NCBI RefSeq assembly: GCF_024497955.1
Contig: NZ_JANHKP010000005.1
Location: 62,001 to 126,000, forward strand
Source of the DNA: Streptomyces sp. C10-9-1
Lineage (GTDB): Bacteria > Actinomycetota > Actinomycetes > Streptomycetales > Streptomycetaceae
Reading direction: 5' to 3'
Length of the DNA: 64,000 nt
The translations under genes were made by a program, and so were the position numbers. This document shows positions 32,781 through 42,207 of this stretch, piece after piece (within the stretch, counting starts at the first letter, position 1; the number at the start of each line of letters is the position of its first letter). Below the pieces are notes generated by a model that was given only the letters and a program-made list of their open reading frames with translations, was not told where the DNA came from and searched no databases.

Positions 32781-34925
32781 ATGCGGGCACGTCCGTCGGC
32801 GGATGACCGCGTCCAGGCCCTGCGCAGGGCCGTGCGGATCACCGCGGCCGCGACCGCGGGCTTCCTCCCCCTGGTCTACTGGCTGGATGCGCCGGTTGCA
32901 GCGCTGTACGCGCTGTTCACGCCCATCGCCCTCGGCGTGCTGTCCCCGCTGCCCGGGTCCGGGCGGGACCGGGCCTCCCTGGTGGTGCGGGCGCTGCCCT
33001 GGGCGCTCGGCCTCGTCGCCCTCGGCACCGCGCTGGCGGTGAGCACCGCGGCGGCGGTGGGCGGGATGCTGGTCGTCGGGTTCGTCCTGTCCTTCGGGGC
33101 CGCGGGCGGCCCGAGGCCGGCGGGCGCGGCTCCCGGCCTGCAGCTCTTCTACATCCTGGCCTGCTTCCCGCCCTACGCGCCGGACACGCTCCCCGAGCGC
33201 CTTGCCGGGGTGCTGGTCGGCGGGGTGCTGCTGGTCACCGCCGAGTCGCTGGTGCTCCCGGCGCCCGCCGTGGCCTCCTGCCGTCTGCGTCTGGCGGAGG
33301 CCCTCGACCTCGCGGCCTCGGCAGCCGTGCAGGCCGCGCGCCGCGGTGCGGTCGACGGGGCGGCCGCACGGCGGCTGCGGGCCGCGGGGCAGGAGCTGCG
33401 GATGTCCAGGCTGCCGCCGTCGGTCCGCCCCGCCGGGGTCGGCCGCACGGACCGGGCCCTCGCCCAGACGGCCATGGCCGTGCGGCGCCTGCTCGACCAG
33501 CTGGCCAGATCCGTTCGGTGGCCGGCGGACCGGGCGGCACCCGATCCGGCCTCGGCCCTGCTGCTGCGCCAGGTGGCCGACGCCTGCCGCGGCTCGGCGA
33601 GGGCGCTGCGCGGGCGGGGTCCTGCCCCCGGGCCCGCGGCGCTCTCCGAGGTGGTGGGTGACTTCCTGCGCACGCGCGCCTCGACCGGGGACGCCGCGGA
33701 CGACGCCGCGGTCGCGGTGGAGCGCCGCCGGTCCGCGGTGCTGGCGGTGGCGGTGCCCGCGCTCATCGCGCAGACCGCCGTCGCCGTCGGGGCCGGTGCG
33801 CGCGAGGTGCCCGCGGGGATCCCCCGGGAGCAGTTCTGGTACGCCGCCGAGTCCACCCCGCGGCTGTGGCTGCGCCGGCTGGCCGGCAACACGACCGCTC
33901 AGTCCGTCGTCCTGCAGAGCGCGCTGCGGACGGCGGTCGGCCTCGGGGCGGCGCGGCTGGTGGCGGGCACGCTGGACCTTCAGCACGGCTTCTGGGTCCT
34001 GCTGGCGGTGCTGACACTGGGGCGGACCACGGTCCGGGCGACGTGGTCGGCGGTGCGGGCGGGGATCCTCGGGACGTTCTTCGGTGCCTCGGCGGCCGGA
34101 CTGCTGGTGCTGGGCGTCGGGGACGCTCCCGGCGTGTACGCGATGCTCATGGTGCCGCTGATGCTGCTCGCGTTCGCGGTGGGGCCCGTGGCCGGGACCG
34201 CGTGGGCGCAGGGGCTGTTCACGGTGGTCGTCGCCACCGCCTTCGCCCAGCTGGCCTCGGCGTCGTGGCGCATTGCGGAGACGCGGATGCTCGATGTGCT
34301 GACCGGGTGCGCGGTGGGCCTGCTGTGCGGGGTGCTCGCCTGGCCGGCGGGGGCGCGCAAGGAACTCCGCCGCAGCGTCTCCGAGCTGCTGCGCTCCGTC
34401 GCGCCCCTCGTACCGGCGACCTCCGGTGCCCTGGTCCCGGCGCCGGAGCGTTCGGGCGGGGACGGCGGACCGGCGGGGACGGTCCCGGTGTCCGCGCAGG
34501 AGCTGGACCGGGCCGTGCACCGGCTGCGGCTCGCCGAGGCGGCCTACGCGCAGTGCCGGAGCGAACCCGGCGGGGCGGGCGGCGGCGGTCCCGACTGGCT
34601 GGCCGCGCTGAACAGCGCCGTGCACGTGCTGATCGGCGCGCGGTGGCTGCCCCGGCTCAGCCGCGATCCGGCGGTCGTGCCGGCGCCCTCGGCGGCCTGG
34701 GCGCACGAGGCGGCGCTGGACCTTCAGGCGGCGACGGTGCGGGCCGCGTCCTTCCCCCCGGGCGGCGTGTCGGCCGGCGGGCCCGCGCGGATGCCCGATG
34801 CCGCGGTGTGCGCGGGCCCGGCGCTGCCGGTCCTGACCGACCTGGAGAACTGGTTCGCCGTCCTCGCCGCCGAACTGGAGGCCGTCGGCGCCCCGCAGCG
34901 GGGCCCGGGAGGGGCCGGGAGCTGA
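32781..34925 (+). CDS. FUSC-family inner-membrane protein
   Basis: 714 residues. Two halves each begin with a group of hydrophobic helices (about residues 17-155 and 375-520) followed by helical cytoplasmic domains (AEALDLAASAAVQAARRGAV; AQELDRAVHRLRLAEAAYAQ). The second membrane set has HGFWVLLAVLTLGRTTVRAT, a strong FUSC/aromatic-acid-exporter signature (residues about 400-420). Members are thought to export aromatic acids or similar compounds; no partner periplasmic protein is encoded nearby. AGGAG before the ATG; a longer in-frame extension through the terminator was rejected. Confidence 0.85.
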   Translation: MRARPSADDRVQALRRAVRITAAATAGFLPLVYWLDAPVAALYALFTPIALGVLSPLPGSGRDRASLVVRALPWALGLVALGTALAVSTAAAVGGMLVVGFVLSFGAAGGPRPAGAAPGLQLFYILACFPPYAPDTLPERLAGVLVGGVLLVTAESLVLPAPAVASCRLRLAEALDLAASAAVQAARRGAVDGAAARRLRAAGQELRMSRLPPSVRPAGVGRTDRALAQTAMAVRRLLDQLARSVRWPADRAAPDPASALLLRQVADACRGSARALRGRGPAPGPAALSEVVGDFLRTRASTGDAADDAAVAVERRRSAVLAVAVPALIAQTAVAVGAGAREVPAGIPREQFWYAAESTPRLWLRRLAGNTTAQSVVLQSALRTAVGLGAARLVAGTLDLQHGFWVLLAVLTLGRTTVRATWSAVRAGILGTFFGASAAGLLVLGVGDAPGVYAMLMVPLMLLAFAVGPVAGTAWAQGLFTVVVATAFAQLASASWRIAETRMLDVLTGCAVGLLCGVLAWPAGARKELRRSVSELLRSVAPLVPATSGALVPAPERSGGDGGPAGTVPVSAQELDRAVHRLRLAEAAYAQCRSEPGGAGGGGPDWLAALNSAVHVLIGARWLPRLSRDPAVVPAPSAAWAHEAALDLQAATVRAASFPPGGVSAGGPARMPDAAVCAGPALPVLTDLENWFAVLAAELEAVGAPQRGPGGAGS

Positions 34926-34958
34926 CAGCACCGCCCCGGCCCCGGGGCACTGGAGCGC

Positions 34959-36704
34959 TCAGAGCCGCTTCGGGTGCGGTGGGTCCTGCGGGACCGCGGC
35001 ACCGGAGGCTGCCGGGACCCCCCGGGGTTCGGCCGCCGTGATGTCCGGGTGGTGCAGGTCGAACGCGGGCGATTCGCTGCGGATGCGGGGCAGGGTGAGG
35101 AAGTTGTGCCGCGGCGGCGGGCAGGACGTGGCCCACTCGAGCGAGCGGCCGTAGCCCCACGGGTCGTCCTCCTCGACCTTCCTCCCGTGCTGCATGGTCT
35201 TCCAGACGTTGTACATGAACGGAAGCATCGACAGGCCCAGCAGGAACGACCCGATGGTGGAGAGGGTGTTGAGCGCCGTGAAGCCGTCGGCCGCCAGGTA
35301 GTCGGCGTACCGCCGCGGCATGCCCTCCGCGCCCAGCCAGTGCTGGACCAGGAAGGTGGTGTGGAAGCCGGTGAACAGCGTCCAGAAGGTGATCTTGCCC
35401 AGGCGCTCGTCCAGCATCCTGCCGGTGAACTTGGGCCACCAGAAGTGGAAGCCGGCGAACATCGCGAACACCACGGTGCCGAAGACGACGTAGTGGAAGT
35501 GCGCCACCACGAAGTAGGAGTCGGAGACGTGGAAGTCCAGCGGCGGCGAGGCGAGGAGGATGCCCGTCAGCCCGCCGAAGAGGAAGGTGACCAGGAAGCC
35601 GATCGTCCAGAGCATCGGCGTCTCGAAGGACAGCGCCCCTCGCCACATGGTGCCGATCCAGTTGAAGAACTTCACACCGGTCGGTACCGCGATGAGGAAG
35701 GTCATGAACGAGAAGAACGGCAGCAGCACACCGCCGGTGACGAACATGTGGTGGGCCCATACCGTGATCGACAGCCCGGCGATGGCGATGGTCGCCCCGA
35801 CCAGGCCGATGTAGCCGAACAGCGGCTTGCGCGAGAAGACCGGGATGACCTCCGAGACGATGCCGAAGAACGGCAGCGCGATGATGTACACCTCGGGGTG
35901 GCCGAAGAACCAGAAGAGGTGCTGCCACAGCAGGGCGCCGCCGTTGGCCGGGGCGAAGACGAGGCTGCCGAACTTGCGGTCCGCCTCCAGCACGAACAGG
36001 GCCGCGGCGAGGACCGGGAAGGCCATGATGACGAGGACGCCGGTCAGCAGCACGGTCCAGGTGAACATCGGCATCCGGAACATCGTCATGCCGGGCGCGC
36101 GCATGCAGATGATCGTGGTGATGAAGTTGACCGATCCGAGGATGGTGCCGAAGCCGGAGAAGGCCAGGCCCATGATCCACATGTCGGCGCCCACACCCGG
36201 CGAGCGGACCGCGTCGTTCAGCGGCGCGTAGGCGAACCAGCCGAAGTCGGCCGCGCCCTGCGGGGTGAGGAAGCCCGAGACGGCGATCAGCGAGCCGAAG
36301 AGGTAGAGCCAGTAGGCGAACATGTTCAGCCGCGGGAACGCCACGTCGGGCGCACCGATCTGGAGCGGCATGATCCAGTTCGCGAAACCGGCGAACAGCG
36401 GGGTGGCGAACATCAGCAGCATCACCGTGCCGTGCATGGTGAACGCCTGGTTGAACTGCTCGTTGGACATGATCTGCGTGCCCGGACGAGCGAGCTCGGC
36501 GCGCATGAACAGGGCCATGACGCCGCCGACCAGGAAGAAGCCGAACGCCGTGACCATGTACAGCGTGCCGATGACCTTGTGGTCGGTGGTGGTCAGCCAG
36601 GAGACGACGAGTCGGCCCGGACTGCGGCGCGGCCCCTCCTGCGCCTCGTGGTCCGCTTCCGCGCCCTGGGGCGGGCCGAGCCGCGAAGGTGATCCGAATG
36701 TCAC
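34959..36704 (-). CDS. ctaD: Cytochrome c oxidase subunit I (aa3 type), orphan copy
   Basis: 581 residues, 12 transmembrane helices. Metal ligands are all present: His91 (FTMHGT) and His404 for haem a, His402 for haem a3 (VAHFHYV), and His269, His318 and His319 for CuB; His269-Tyr273 in WFFGHPEVY is the crosslink pair. It reduces O2 to water and pumps protons. The subunit II, III and bc1 genes that normally accompany it are absent here, so this is a stand-alone copy that must pair with subunits from elsewhere. GTG start with GGAG 6-7 bases upstream. The C-terminal tail is Pro-rich. Confidence 0.95.
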   Translation of the reverse strand: MTFGSPSRLGPPQGAEADHEAQEGPRRSPGRLVVSWLTTTDHKVIGTLYMVTAFGFFLVGGVMALFMRAELARPGTQIMSNEQFNQAFTMHGTVMLLMFATPLFAGFANWIMPLQIGAPDVAFPRLNMFAYWLYLFGSLIAVSGFLTPQGAADFGWFAYAPLNDAVRSPGVGADMWIMGLAFSGFGTILGSVNFITTIICMRAPGMTMFRMPMFTWTVLLTGVLVIMAFPVLAAALFVLEADRKFGSLVFAPANGGALLWQHLFWFFGHPEVYIIALPFFGIVSEVIPVFSRKPLFGYIGLVGATIAIAGLSITVWAHHMFVTGGVLLPFFSFMTFLIAVPTGVKFFNWIGTMWRGALSFETPMLWTIGFLVTFLFGGLTGILLASPPLDFHVSDSYFVVAHFHYVVFGTVVFAMFAGFHFWWPKFTGRMLDERLGKITFWTLFTGFHTTFLVQHWLGAEGMPRRYADYLAADGFTALNTLSTIGSFLLGLSMLPFMYNVWKTMQHGRKVEEDDPWGYGRSLEWATSCPPPRHNFLTLPRIRSESPAFDLHHPDITAAEPRGVPAASGAAVPQDPPHPKRL

Positions 36705-37252
36705 ATGAACTCCCCGGACGGTGCCGCGTCTTCGACGCCCCAGGGCCCTCCGGGATCAGGCCGTCGGGGCGAACCGGGGCACGTACGGCGGTCAATCTAG
36801 CCGCTCGATCGGGTCGTTCTGCCCTCCAACATTCCGAAATCATCTGATACATCCCCTTGAGCAGGGGGCCGGCGATCCGGCGGCGCCGATCCCGGCACCG
36901 CCCGGTGCGCCGGGGCCGGACCTGCGAGGGCCCACTCCCCTGCGGCCCCCCGGTCGCCCCGGCCCCGCCACGGCCGGAACCCACGCGCCGGCCGGTCGGG
37001 GCCGGCGCCCGCTCCCCGCTCCCCGGACCGCCTCCGCTCCCCCGTGCGGGGGGCGAACCGTCCTCCGTGCGGTGAGTCCGGGCAGGTCGGAGGGCATGTC
37101 CCGGGTGCGGGTGATCCGATGGGCGCATAGTGGGCGGAAGATGGGACAGGAGGCCGGATCCGCACCGCACAGGAGGACGGCGGATCCCGCTCCGGCGGCC
37201 CGGCGCCGACGGGGCGGACCCGGCACGGCCGGCCGTCCGGGAGTGAGGCTCG
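36705..37252. other. Gene-free stretch of about 550 bp between divergent genes
   Basis: Lies between the ctaD start and the SpoIIE-type phosphatase start. A lower-GC patch at about 36795-36860 (ATTCCGAAATCATCTGATAC) is the most promoter-like section and could drive ctaD; the rest is GC-rich without convincing coding potential or strong hairpins. Confidence 0.4.
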
Positions 37253-39943
37253 TTGAACGGGAAGAGGTCACCGCACACCAGGCGCGTGCCGGCAGGGCGG
37301 TCGCTGCTGGGCGTGCGCACCGTGGCGGGCCAGGTGCTGCTGCTGCAGGTGGTCGTGGCCGTGCTGCTGATCGCCGCCGCGCTGACGGCCCTGCTGCTCC
37401 AGGCCTCCCACGACAGCGGTCAGAACGCGCGCAACCGGTCGCTGGCCGCGGCCGCCGCGATGGCCGGGTCCCCCGGGATGGCGGAGGACCTCACGGGGCC
37501 CGATCCCACGCGCGTGCTCCAGCCCGTGGTCGCCGGGGCGACCGAGACCGCGGGGGTGGACTTCATGACGATCACCTCCCCGACCGGGCTCCGCTACGCC
37601 GACAGCGAGCCGCGGCTGATCGGCACCCGCACGCCCGGGGTGGAGCGGGCGACCGAGGGGGAGGCCTTCACCGAGATCTTCGAGGGCGCGCCCAGCGACG
37701 CGGCCCGCGCGTTCGTCCCGGTGACGGACGACGACGGGCAGGTCGTGGGGCTGGTCGGCGCCGGGGTGCGGATCGTCACCGTGGGCGACTCGGTGGAGCG
37801 CCAGCTCCCGGTGCTGCTCGGGTCGGGGGCCGTGGCACTGGCGCTGGCGACCGCCAGCGCGGCACTGGTGAGCCGGAGGCTGCGGCGGCAGACGCACGGG
37901 ATCGGCCCGGCCGAGATGACGCGCATGTACGAGCACCACAACGCCGTGCTGCACGCGGTGCGGGAGGGAGTGCTGATCGTCGACCCGGACGGCAGGCTGG
38001 CCCTGGTGAACGACGAGGCGCAGCGCCTGCTGGGGCTGCCCGAGGGCGCGGTGGACCGGAAGGTGTCGGAGCTGGGGCTGCGGCCCGGGCTGGCCGCGCT
38101 GCTCGCCTCCGAGCGGGCCGTGAGCGACGAGGTGCACCTCGTCGGCGACCGGCTCGTCTCGGTGAGCACCCGGCCGACGGCGCCCTACGGCGGCAACGCG
38201 GGCAACGTGGCCACGCTGCGGGACACCACGGAGCTGCGCCGTCTGTCGGGCACGGCGCAGCGGGCGCGCGAGCGCCTGACGATCCTCTACGACGCGGGGG
38301 CGCGGATCGGCACCACACTGGACGTCCGGGAGACGGCGGAGGAGCTGTCGCGCGCGGTGGTGCCCCGGTTCGCCGACTTCGTGACGGTGGAGCTTCTGGA
38401 CTCGGTGATCAGGGGGGACGAGCCGTCGGGCGCGGTGGCCCAGATGCGGCGCGCGGCCGTGAGCGGTGTGCGCCCCGACCACCCCTTCCAGCCGGTCGGC
38501 GACGTGATCCGGTTCGCCGCCCCCGGGACGCCGATGCAGCGGGCCCTGGAGGGGGTCCGCGCCGTCGTGGAGCCGGACCTCGCGGCGGCCTCGGGGTGGC
38601 GCGCACAGGACCCCGCGGGGGCGGCGGCGGCACTGGAGTACGGCATTCACTCGCTGGTCGTGGCGCCGCTCCAGTCCGGTGAGGCCGTGCTGGGCCTGGT
38701 CGCCTTCTGGCGGGGGACGGGGACGCAGCCGTTCGAGGAGGACGAGCTGTCCTTCGCCGAGGAGCTGGCGGCCCGGGCCGCCGTGGCGATCGACAACGCG
38801 CGGCGCTTCAGCCGCGAGCACGCCATGGCGGAGACCCTGCAGCGCAGCCTCCTGCCCCATGTGATGCCGCGCCACACGGCGCTGGAGGTGGCCTACCGCT
38901 ATCTGCCCTCGCACGCCCGGGTGGGCGGCGACTGGTTCGACGTGATCCCGCTGCCGGGCGCGCGGGTGGCGCTGGTCGTGGGCGACGTCGTCGGGCACGG
39001 CCTGCAGGCCGCGGCGACGATGGGCCGCCTGCGCACGGCGGTGCACAACTTCTCGACCCTCGACCTGCCCCCCGACGAGCTGCTGACCCGCCTCGACGAG
39101 CTGGTCAGCCGCATCGACCAGGACGAGCCCGGGGGCGGCGCCGGCGACGGCATCACGGGCGCCACCTGCCTGTACGCCGTCTACGACCCGGTCTCCGGGA
39201 CCGTCGCCACCGCACGGGCGGGCCACCCCTCCCCCGCCCTGGTGCTGCCCGACGGCACCGTCCGCTTCCTGGACGTGCCGGTGACCCCTCCGCTCGGCCT
39301 CGGGGGCCTGCCCGTCGAGACCGCCGAAACGGTCCTGCCCGAGGGAAGCCGGCTGGTGCTGTTCACCGACGGCCTGGTCGAGCAGCGCGGCCGCGACATC
39401 GACGAGGGCCTGGAGACGCTGAGCAGGACCCTCGGGGCGCTCGCCGGGCGCACCCCGGAGGAGACCTGCGAGGCCGTCGTGCAGGCCATGCCGAGCGGGG
39501 ACCGCAGGGACGACATCGCGCTGCTGGTGGCGCGCACGGGGCGGCTCGACCCCTCGCGGGTCGCCGAGTGGGAGGTACCGAGGGACCCGGCGTCGGTGCG
39601 CACGGTGCGCAGCGCCTGCATGCGGCGGCTGGAGGCGTGGGGGCTGGAGGAGGTCGGCTTCACGACCGAGCTGGTGCTGAGCGAGCTGCTGACGAACGCC
39701 ATCCGCTACGGCTCCGCCCCGGTGCGCGTGCGGATGCTCTACGAGCGCTCGCTGGTCTGCGAGGTGTCGGACGGCAGCAGCACCTCGCCGCATCTGCGCC
39801 GGGCGGCGGCGACGGACGAGGGCGGACGCGGCCTGTTCCTCGTCGCCCAGCTCACCTCGCGCTGGGGCACCCGGTACACCGCGACCGGCAAGGTGATCTG
39901 GGCGGAGCTGGCCCTGGGCGGTCCGGAGCCGGCGGCCTGGTGA
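37253..39943 (+). CDS. Membrane-bound SpoIIE/PP2C phosphatase with PAS, GAF and anti-sigma-kinase domains
   Basis: 896 residues. TM1 (about 25-50) and TM2 (about 183-203) flank an extracytoplasmic CitA/DcuS-like sensor domain (IGTRTPGVERATEGEAF). Then a PAS domain (VREGVLIVDPDGRLALVNDE), a GAF domain (about 345-535), a PP2C/SpoIIE phosphatase domain (RVGGDWFDVIPL, LVVGDVVGHG, GSRLVLFTDGLVE), and a C-terminal HATPase_c of the RsbW type (LVLSELLTNAIRYG, GGRGLFLVAQL). It should dephosphorylate anti-sigma antagonists and bind or phosphorylate them in response to an external signal. TTG start is supported by GAGG four bases upstream. A STAS-domain protein encoded at 41026 is a candidate partner. 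Confidence 0.9.
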   Translation: MNGKRSPHTRRVPAGRSLLGVRTVAGQVLLLQVVVAVLLIAAALTALLLQASHDSGQNARNRSLAAAAAMAGSPGMAEDLTGPDPTRVLQPVVAGATETAGVDFMTITSPTGLRYADSEPRLIGTRTPGVERATEGEAFTEIFEGAPSDAARAFVPVTDDDGQVVGLVGAGVRIVTVGDSVERQLPVLLGSGAVALALATASAALVSRRLRRQTHGIGPAEMTRMYEHHNAVLHAVREGVLIVDPDGRLALVNDEAQRLLGLPEGAVDRKVSELGLRPGLAALLASERAVSDEVHLVGDRLVSVSTRPTAPYGGNAGNVATLRDTTELRRLSGTAQRARERLTILYDAGARIGTTLDVRETAEELSRAVVPRFADFVTVELLDSVIRGDEPSGAVAQMRRAAVSGVRPDHPFQPVGDVIRFAAPGTPMQRALEGVRAVVEPDLAAASGWRAQDPAGAAAALEYGIHSLVVAPLQSGEAVLGLVAFWRGTGTQPFEEDELSFAEELAARAAVAIDNARRFSREHAMAETLQRSLLPHVMPRHTALEVAYRYLPSHARVGGDWFDVIPLPGARVALVVGDVVGHGLQAAATMGRLRTAVHNFSTLDLPPDELLTRLDELVSRIDQDEPGGGAGDGITGATCLYAVYDPVSGTVATARAGHPSPALVLPDGTVRFLDVPVTPPLGLGGLPVETAETVLPEGSRLVLFTDGLVEQRGRDIDEGLETLSRTLGALAGRTPEETCEAVVQAMPSGDRRDDIALLVARTGRLDPSRVAEWEVPRDPASVRTVRSACMRRLEAWGLEEVGFTTELVLSELLTNAIRYGSAPVRVRMLYERSLVCEVSDGSSTSPHLRRAAATDEGGRGLFLVAQLTSRWGTRYTATGKVIWAELALGGPEPAAW

Positions 39944-39963
39944 CGCGGGCGGGCTCCGGGCCG

Positions 39964-39991
39964 CCCCGCCTCCCGGTGCCGGGAGGCGGGG
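39964..39991. terminator. Bidirectional hairpin between convergent genes
   Basis: 13-base arms CCCCGCCTCCCGG (39964-39976) and CCGGGAGGCGGGG (39979-39991) with a TG loop, between the ends of the phosphatase and Sua5-like genes. Confidence 0.8.
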
Positions 39992-40013
39992 TGGCCGGGC
40001 GCCGGACCCGCGG

Positions 40014-40634
40014 CTACTCGAAGCGGGCGGGGTCGCCCGCGCCCCGCCGCACGATCTCCGGGACGTCGCCCGAGAAGTCGACGACGGTGGTGGGCTCGGT
40101 GCCGCAGTCGCCGGAGTCCAGCACGGCGTCCACGACGTGGTCGAGGCGCTCCTTGATCTCCCATCCCTGGGTCAGCGGCTCGTCCTCGTCCGGCAGCAGC
40201 AGGGTGCTGGAGAGCAGCGGCTCCCCGAGTTCGGCGAGCAGCGCCTGGGTGACCGTGTGGTCGGGGATGCGCACCCCGACGGTCTTCTTCTTGGGGTGCT
40301 GGAGCTGGCGCGGCACCTCCCGGGTGGCCGGGAGGATGAAGGTGTAGCTCCCGGGAGTGGCCGCCTTGACGGCGCGGAAGACGTCGTTGTCGACGTGTAC
40401 GAACTGGCCCAGCTGCGAGAAGTCCCGGCAGACCAGCGTGAAGTGGTGCCGGTCGTCGAGGTTGCGGATGGAGCGGATCCGGCTGAGGCCGTCCCGGCTG
40501 CCGATACGGCAGCCCAACGCGTAGCAGGAGTCCGTGGGGTACGCGATGAGGGCGCCGTCGCGGATGCTGTCGGCGACGCCGCTGATGGTGCGGCGCTGGG
40601 GGTTGTCGGGGTGCACGTCGAGGTACTTCGCCAT
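40014..40634 (-). CDS. L-threonylcarbamoyladenylate synthase (Sua5/YciO/YrdC family)
   Basis: 206 residues. The YrdC fold is shown by VADSIRDGALIAYPTDSCYALGCRI (given as two parts: DGALIAYPTDSCYALGC and the preceding helix), SIRNLDDRHHFTLVCRDFSQ, PGSYTFILPAT and KTVGVRIPDH. The family condenses threonine, bicarbonate and ATP for t6A37 tRNA modification, although the YciO branch may differ; the RNLD motif in place of KxR-rich sequence suggests YciO-like. Upstream, TAGACT six bases before the ATG suggests a leaderless message. Confidence 0.85.
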   Translation of the reverse strand: MAKYLDVHPDNPQRRTISGVADSIRDGALIAYPTDSCYALGCRIGSRDGLSRIRSIRNLDDRHHFTLVCRDFSQLGQFVHVDNDVFRAVKAATPGSYTFILPATREVPRQLQHPKKKTVGVRIPDHTVTQALLAELGEPLLSSTLLLPDEDEPLTQGWEIKERLDHVVDAVLDSGDCGTEPTTVVDFSGDVPEIVRRGAGDPARFE

Positions 40635-41025
40635 CCGCCGAGTCTACGGTCTGCCCCGGCGTCCCCCGGCGGGCCCGGCCCGGCACCGCGGGGCCTCGCC
40701 GCGGTGCCGGCCCCCCGGACCCTCCCGGCGGCGGCACGGCCCTCCCGCGTGCGGCGCACCGCGCCCGGCGGCCCGAGCCGGTCGGCCGGGCCGGCGGGGA
40801 CGGCCCCTGGCGCCGCGTCAGGCGGGGCCGCGCGCCCGGGAGTGGCGAGCCGCGCCCCCGGCGGCTGCCCCGGGCGGGCCGGCCCAGCCCCGCCCGGCAC
40901 GGCCCCGGGGGAGCCGGGGCCCGGACCCCGGAGGCGGGCCCCCGGGCGACCGCAGCCCGGCGACCCGGCGCGCCCGGGGGCGCACGCGCCGGAGCGCACC
41001 TGTCCGCGGCCGCGCTGCCTGGGCG
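40635..41025. other. Gene-free, extremely GC-rich stretch of about 390 bp
   Basis: Lies between the Sua5-like start and the 3' end of the STAS gene. Open frames on both strands are low-complexity Arg/Pro/Gly-rich and lack ribosome sites; I see no RNA gene or clear hairpin of terminator form beyond general GC palindromes. Confidence 0.4.
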
Positions 41026-41418
41026 TCAGGGCCCGGGTGCGGGGCAGCCCCCACGGAGGCGCGCGGCGGCCAGCAGGTGCGCCACGGCGCGGGACGTGCC
41101 GGTCAGCCGGAGGCGTCTGCCGTCGCGGCGCCAGAGGGCGAGGGCCTTCAGCAGCGAGGAGTCGGCGAAGGTGACGCGGGCGGTGTCCAGGACCAGCAGC
41201 CGGGCGCCTGTCGCCGCGGCGGAGGCCAGCAGGGCGCGCACGGGGGCCACGCTGTAGTGGTCGATCTCGCCCCGCAGGGCGATGCGCAGCAGGATCCCGG
41301 CGCTGGTGCAGGAGTGGACGACGAGGTCCCCGCGGTACCGGGCGGCGGGGCGGTGCCGGTGCGCGAAGGGCGCGGGACCGGCGGGACGCAGTATCGGAGC
41401 GGTACTCGGTCTGCTCAT
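41026..41418 (-). CDS. STAS-domain protein (anti-sigma factor antagonist-like)
   Basis: 130 residues. STAS fold: LRGEIDHYSVAPVRALLASA, then LLVLDTARVTFADSSLLKAL, where the Ser in ADSS corresponds to the phosphorylatable Ser of RsbV-type antagonists (about residue 87). An N-terminal extension of about 40 residues precedes it. It lies 1 kb from the SpoIIE phosphatase, a natural partner class, though pairing is inference. Confidence 0.8.
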   Translation of the reverse strand: MSRPSTAPILRPAGPAPFAHRHRPAARYRGDLVVHSCTSAGILLRIALRGEIDHYSVAPVRALLASAAATGARLLVLDTARVTFADSSLLKALALWRRDGRRLRLTGTSRAVAHLLAAARLRGGCPAPGP

Positions 41419-41562
41419 GCCGTGATCAACTTCGGGGGCGGGCGCGGGGCAACGTCCTCCCCCGCACCGTCACCCCCCGGTGGGAACGCACTCCCCGGAG
41501 CGGCGGACACCGGCCACCCTCCCGCAGCACACGGCGGCCGGGCCCGAGCACCGCACGGGCGG

Positions 41563-42051
41563 TCAGAGCGCGGCCTCCAGCCGGCGGCGCACCTCCTCCT
41601 CCGACACGTCCTCCAGATGGGTGAGGAAGACCCACAGGTGGCCGAAGGGGTCCTTGAGGATCGCGGTGCGGTCCCCGTGGAACATGTCCTTCGGGGGCTG
41701 GAGAACCTCGGCGCCCTCGGCCTCCGCCCTGCGGACCAGCGCGTCCACGTCCGGGGTGAAGACGTGCAGAGCGACGGTGGTGCCGCCGCTCAGGGCGGCC
41801 GGCGACCGCCAGGCGGCCGCCTCGGCCTCGGGGACGCTCGCGTCGCCGAGCATGAGCACGCTGCCGCCGATGCCGATCTCGGCGTGGAGGACCCCGCCGT
41901 CCGGCGCGCCGAGGCGGAAGTCCTCCCTGGCGCCGAAGGCGCGCCGGTAGAAGTCGATGGCCGCGGGGGCGTCGTCGACCATGATGTGGGCCACCACCGC
42001 CCGGTGGTAGCGCTCGGGGGCGTCGGCGGGGGTCGGACGGCTCTCGGTCAC
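41563..42051 (-). CDS. VOC-family protein (glyoxalase/PhnB-like)
   Basis: 162 residues. Two beta-alpha-beta-beta-beta halves: VVAHIMVDDAPAAIDFYRRA with FGAREDFRL, and VALHVFTPDVDALVRRAEAE with RTAILKDPFGHLWVFLTH; HLW and the acidic residues are the metal-site positions in many members. PhnB-like, substrate unknown. GTG 42051 has GGGAG upstream; the longer frame was rejected. Confidence 0.83.
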   Translation of the reverse strand: MTESRPTPADAPERYHRAVVAHIMVDDAPAAIDFYRRAFGAREDFRLGAPDGGVLHAEIGIGGSVLMLGDASVPEAEAAAWRSPAALSGGTTVALHVFTPDVDALVRRAEAEGAEVLQPPKDMFHGDRTAILKDPFGHLWVFLTHLEDVSEEEVRRRLEAAL

Positions 42052-42207
42052 GGGGCACTCCCGGTGGTGCGGGTGCGGCCGGTCGGCGACCGGCCCGTCA
42101 CGACGACCGTAGGAACTCAACCATGGTCGAGGTCAACACCGCGGCCCTCCGCGGCGCGGGGCGCGGCGGGGGCGGGTCCCGGCGGGCCGAGGGCGGACAC
42201 TGGACGC

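Noticed and set aside
40635..41025. Possible genes in the GC-rich gap near the STAS gene
   Set aside because: All frames are low-complexity shadows with no start signals or family resemblance.
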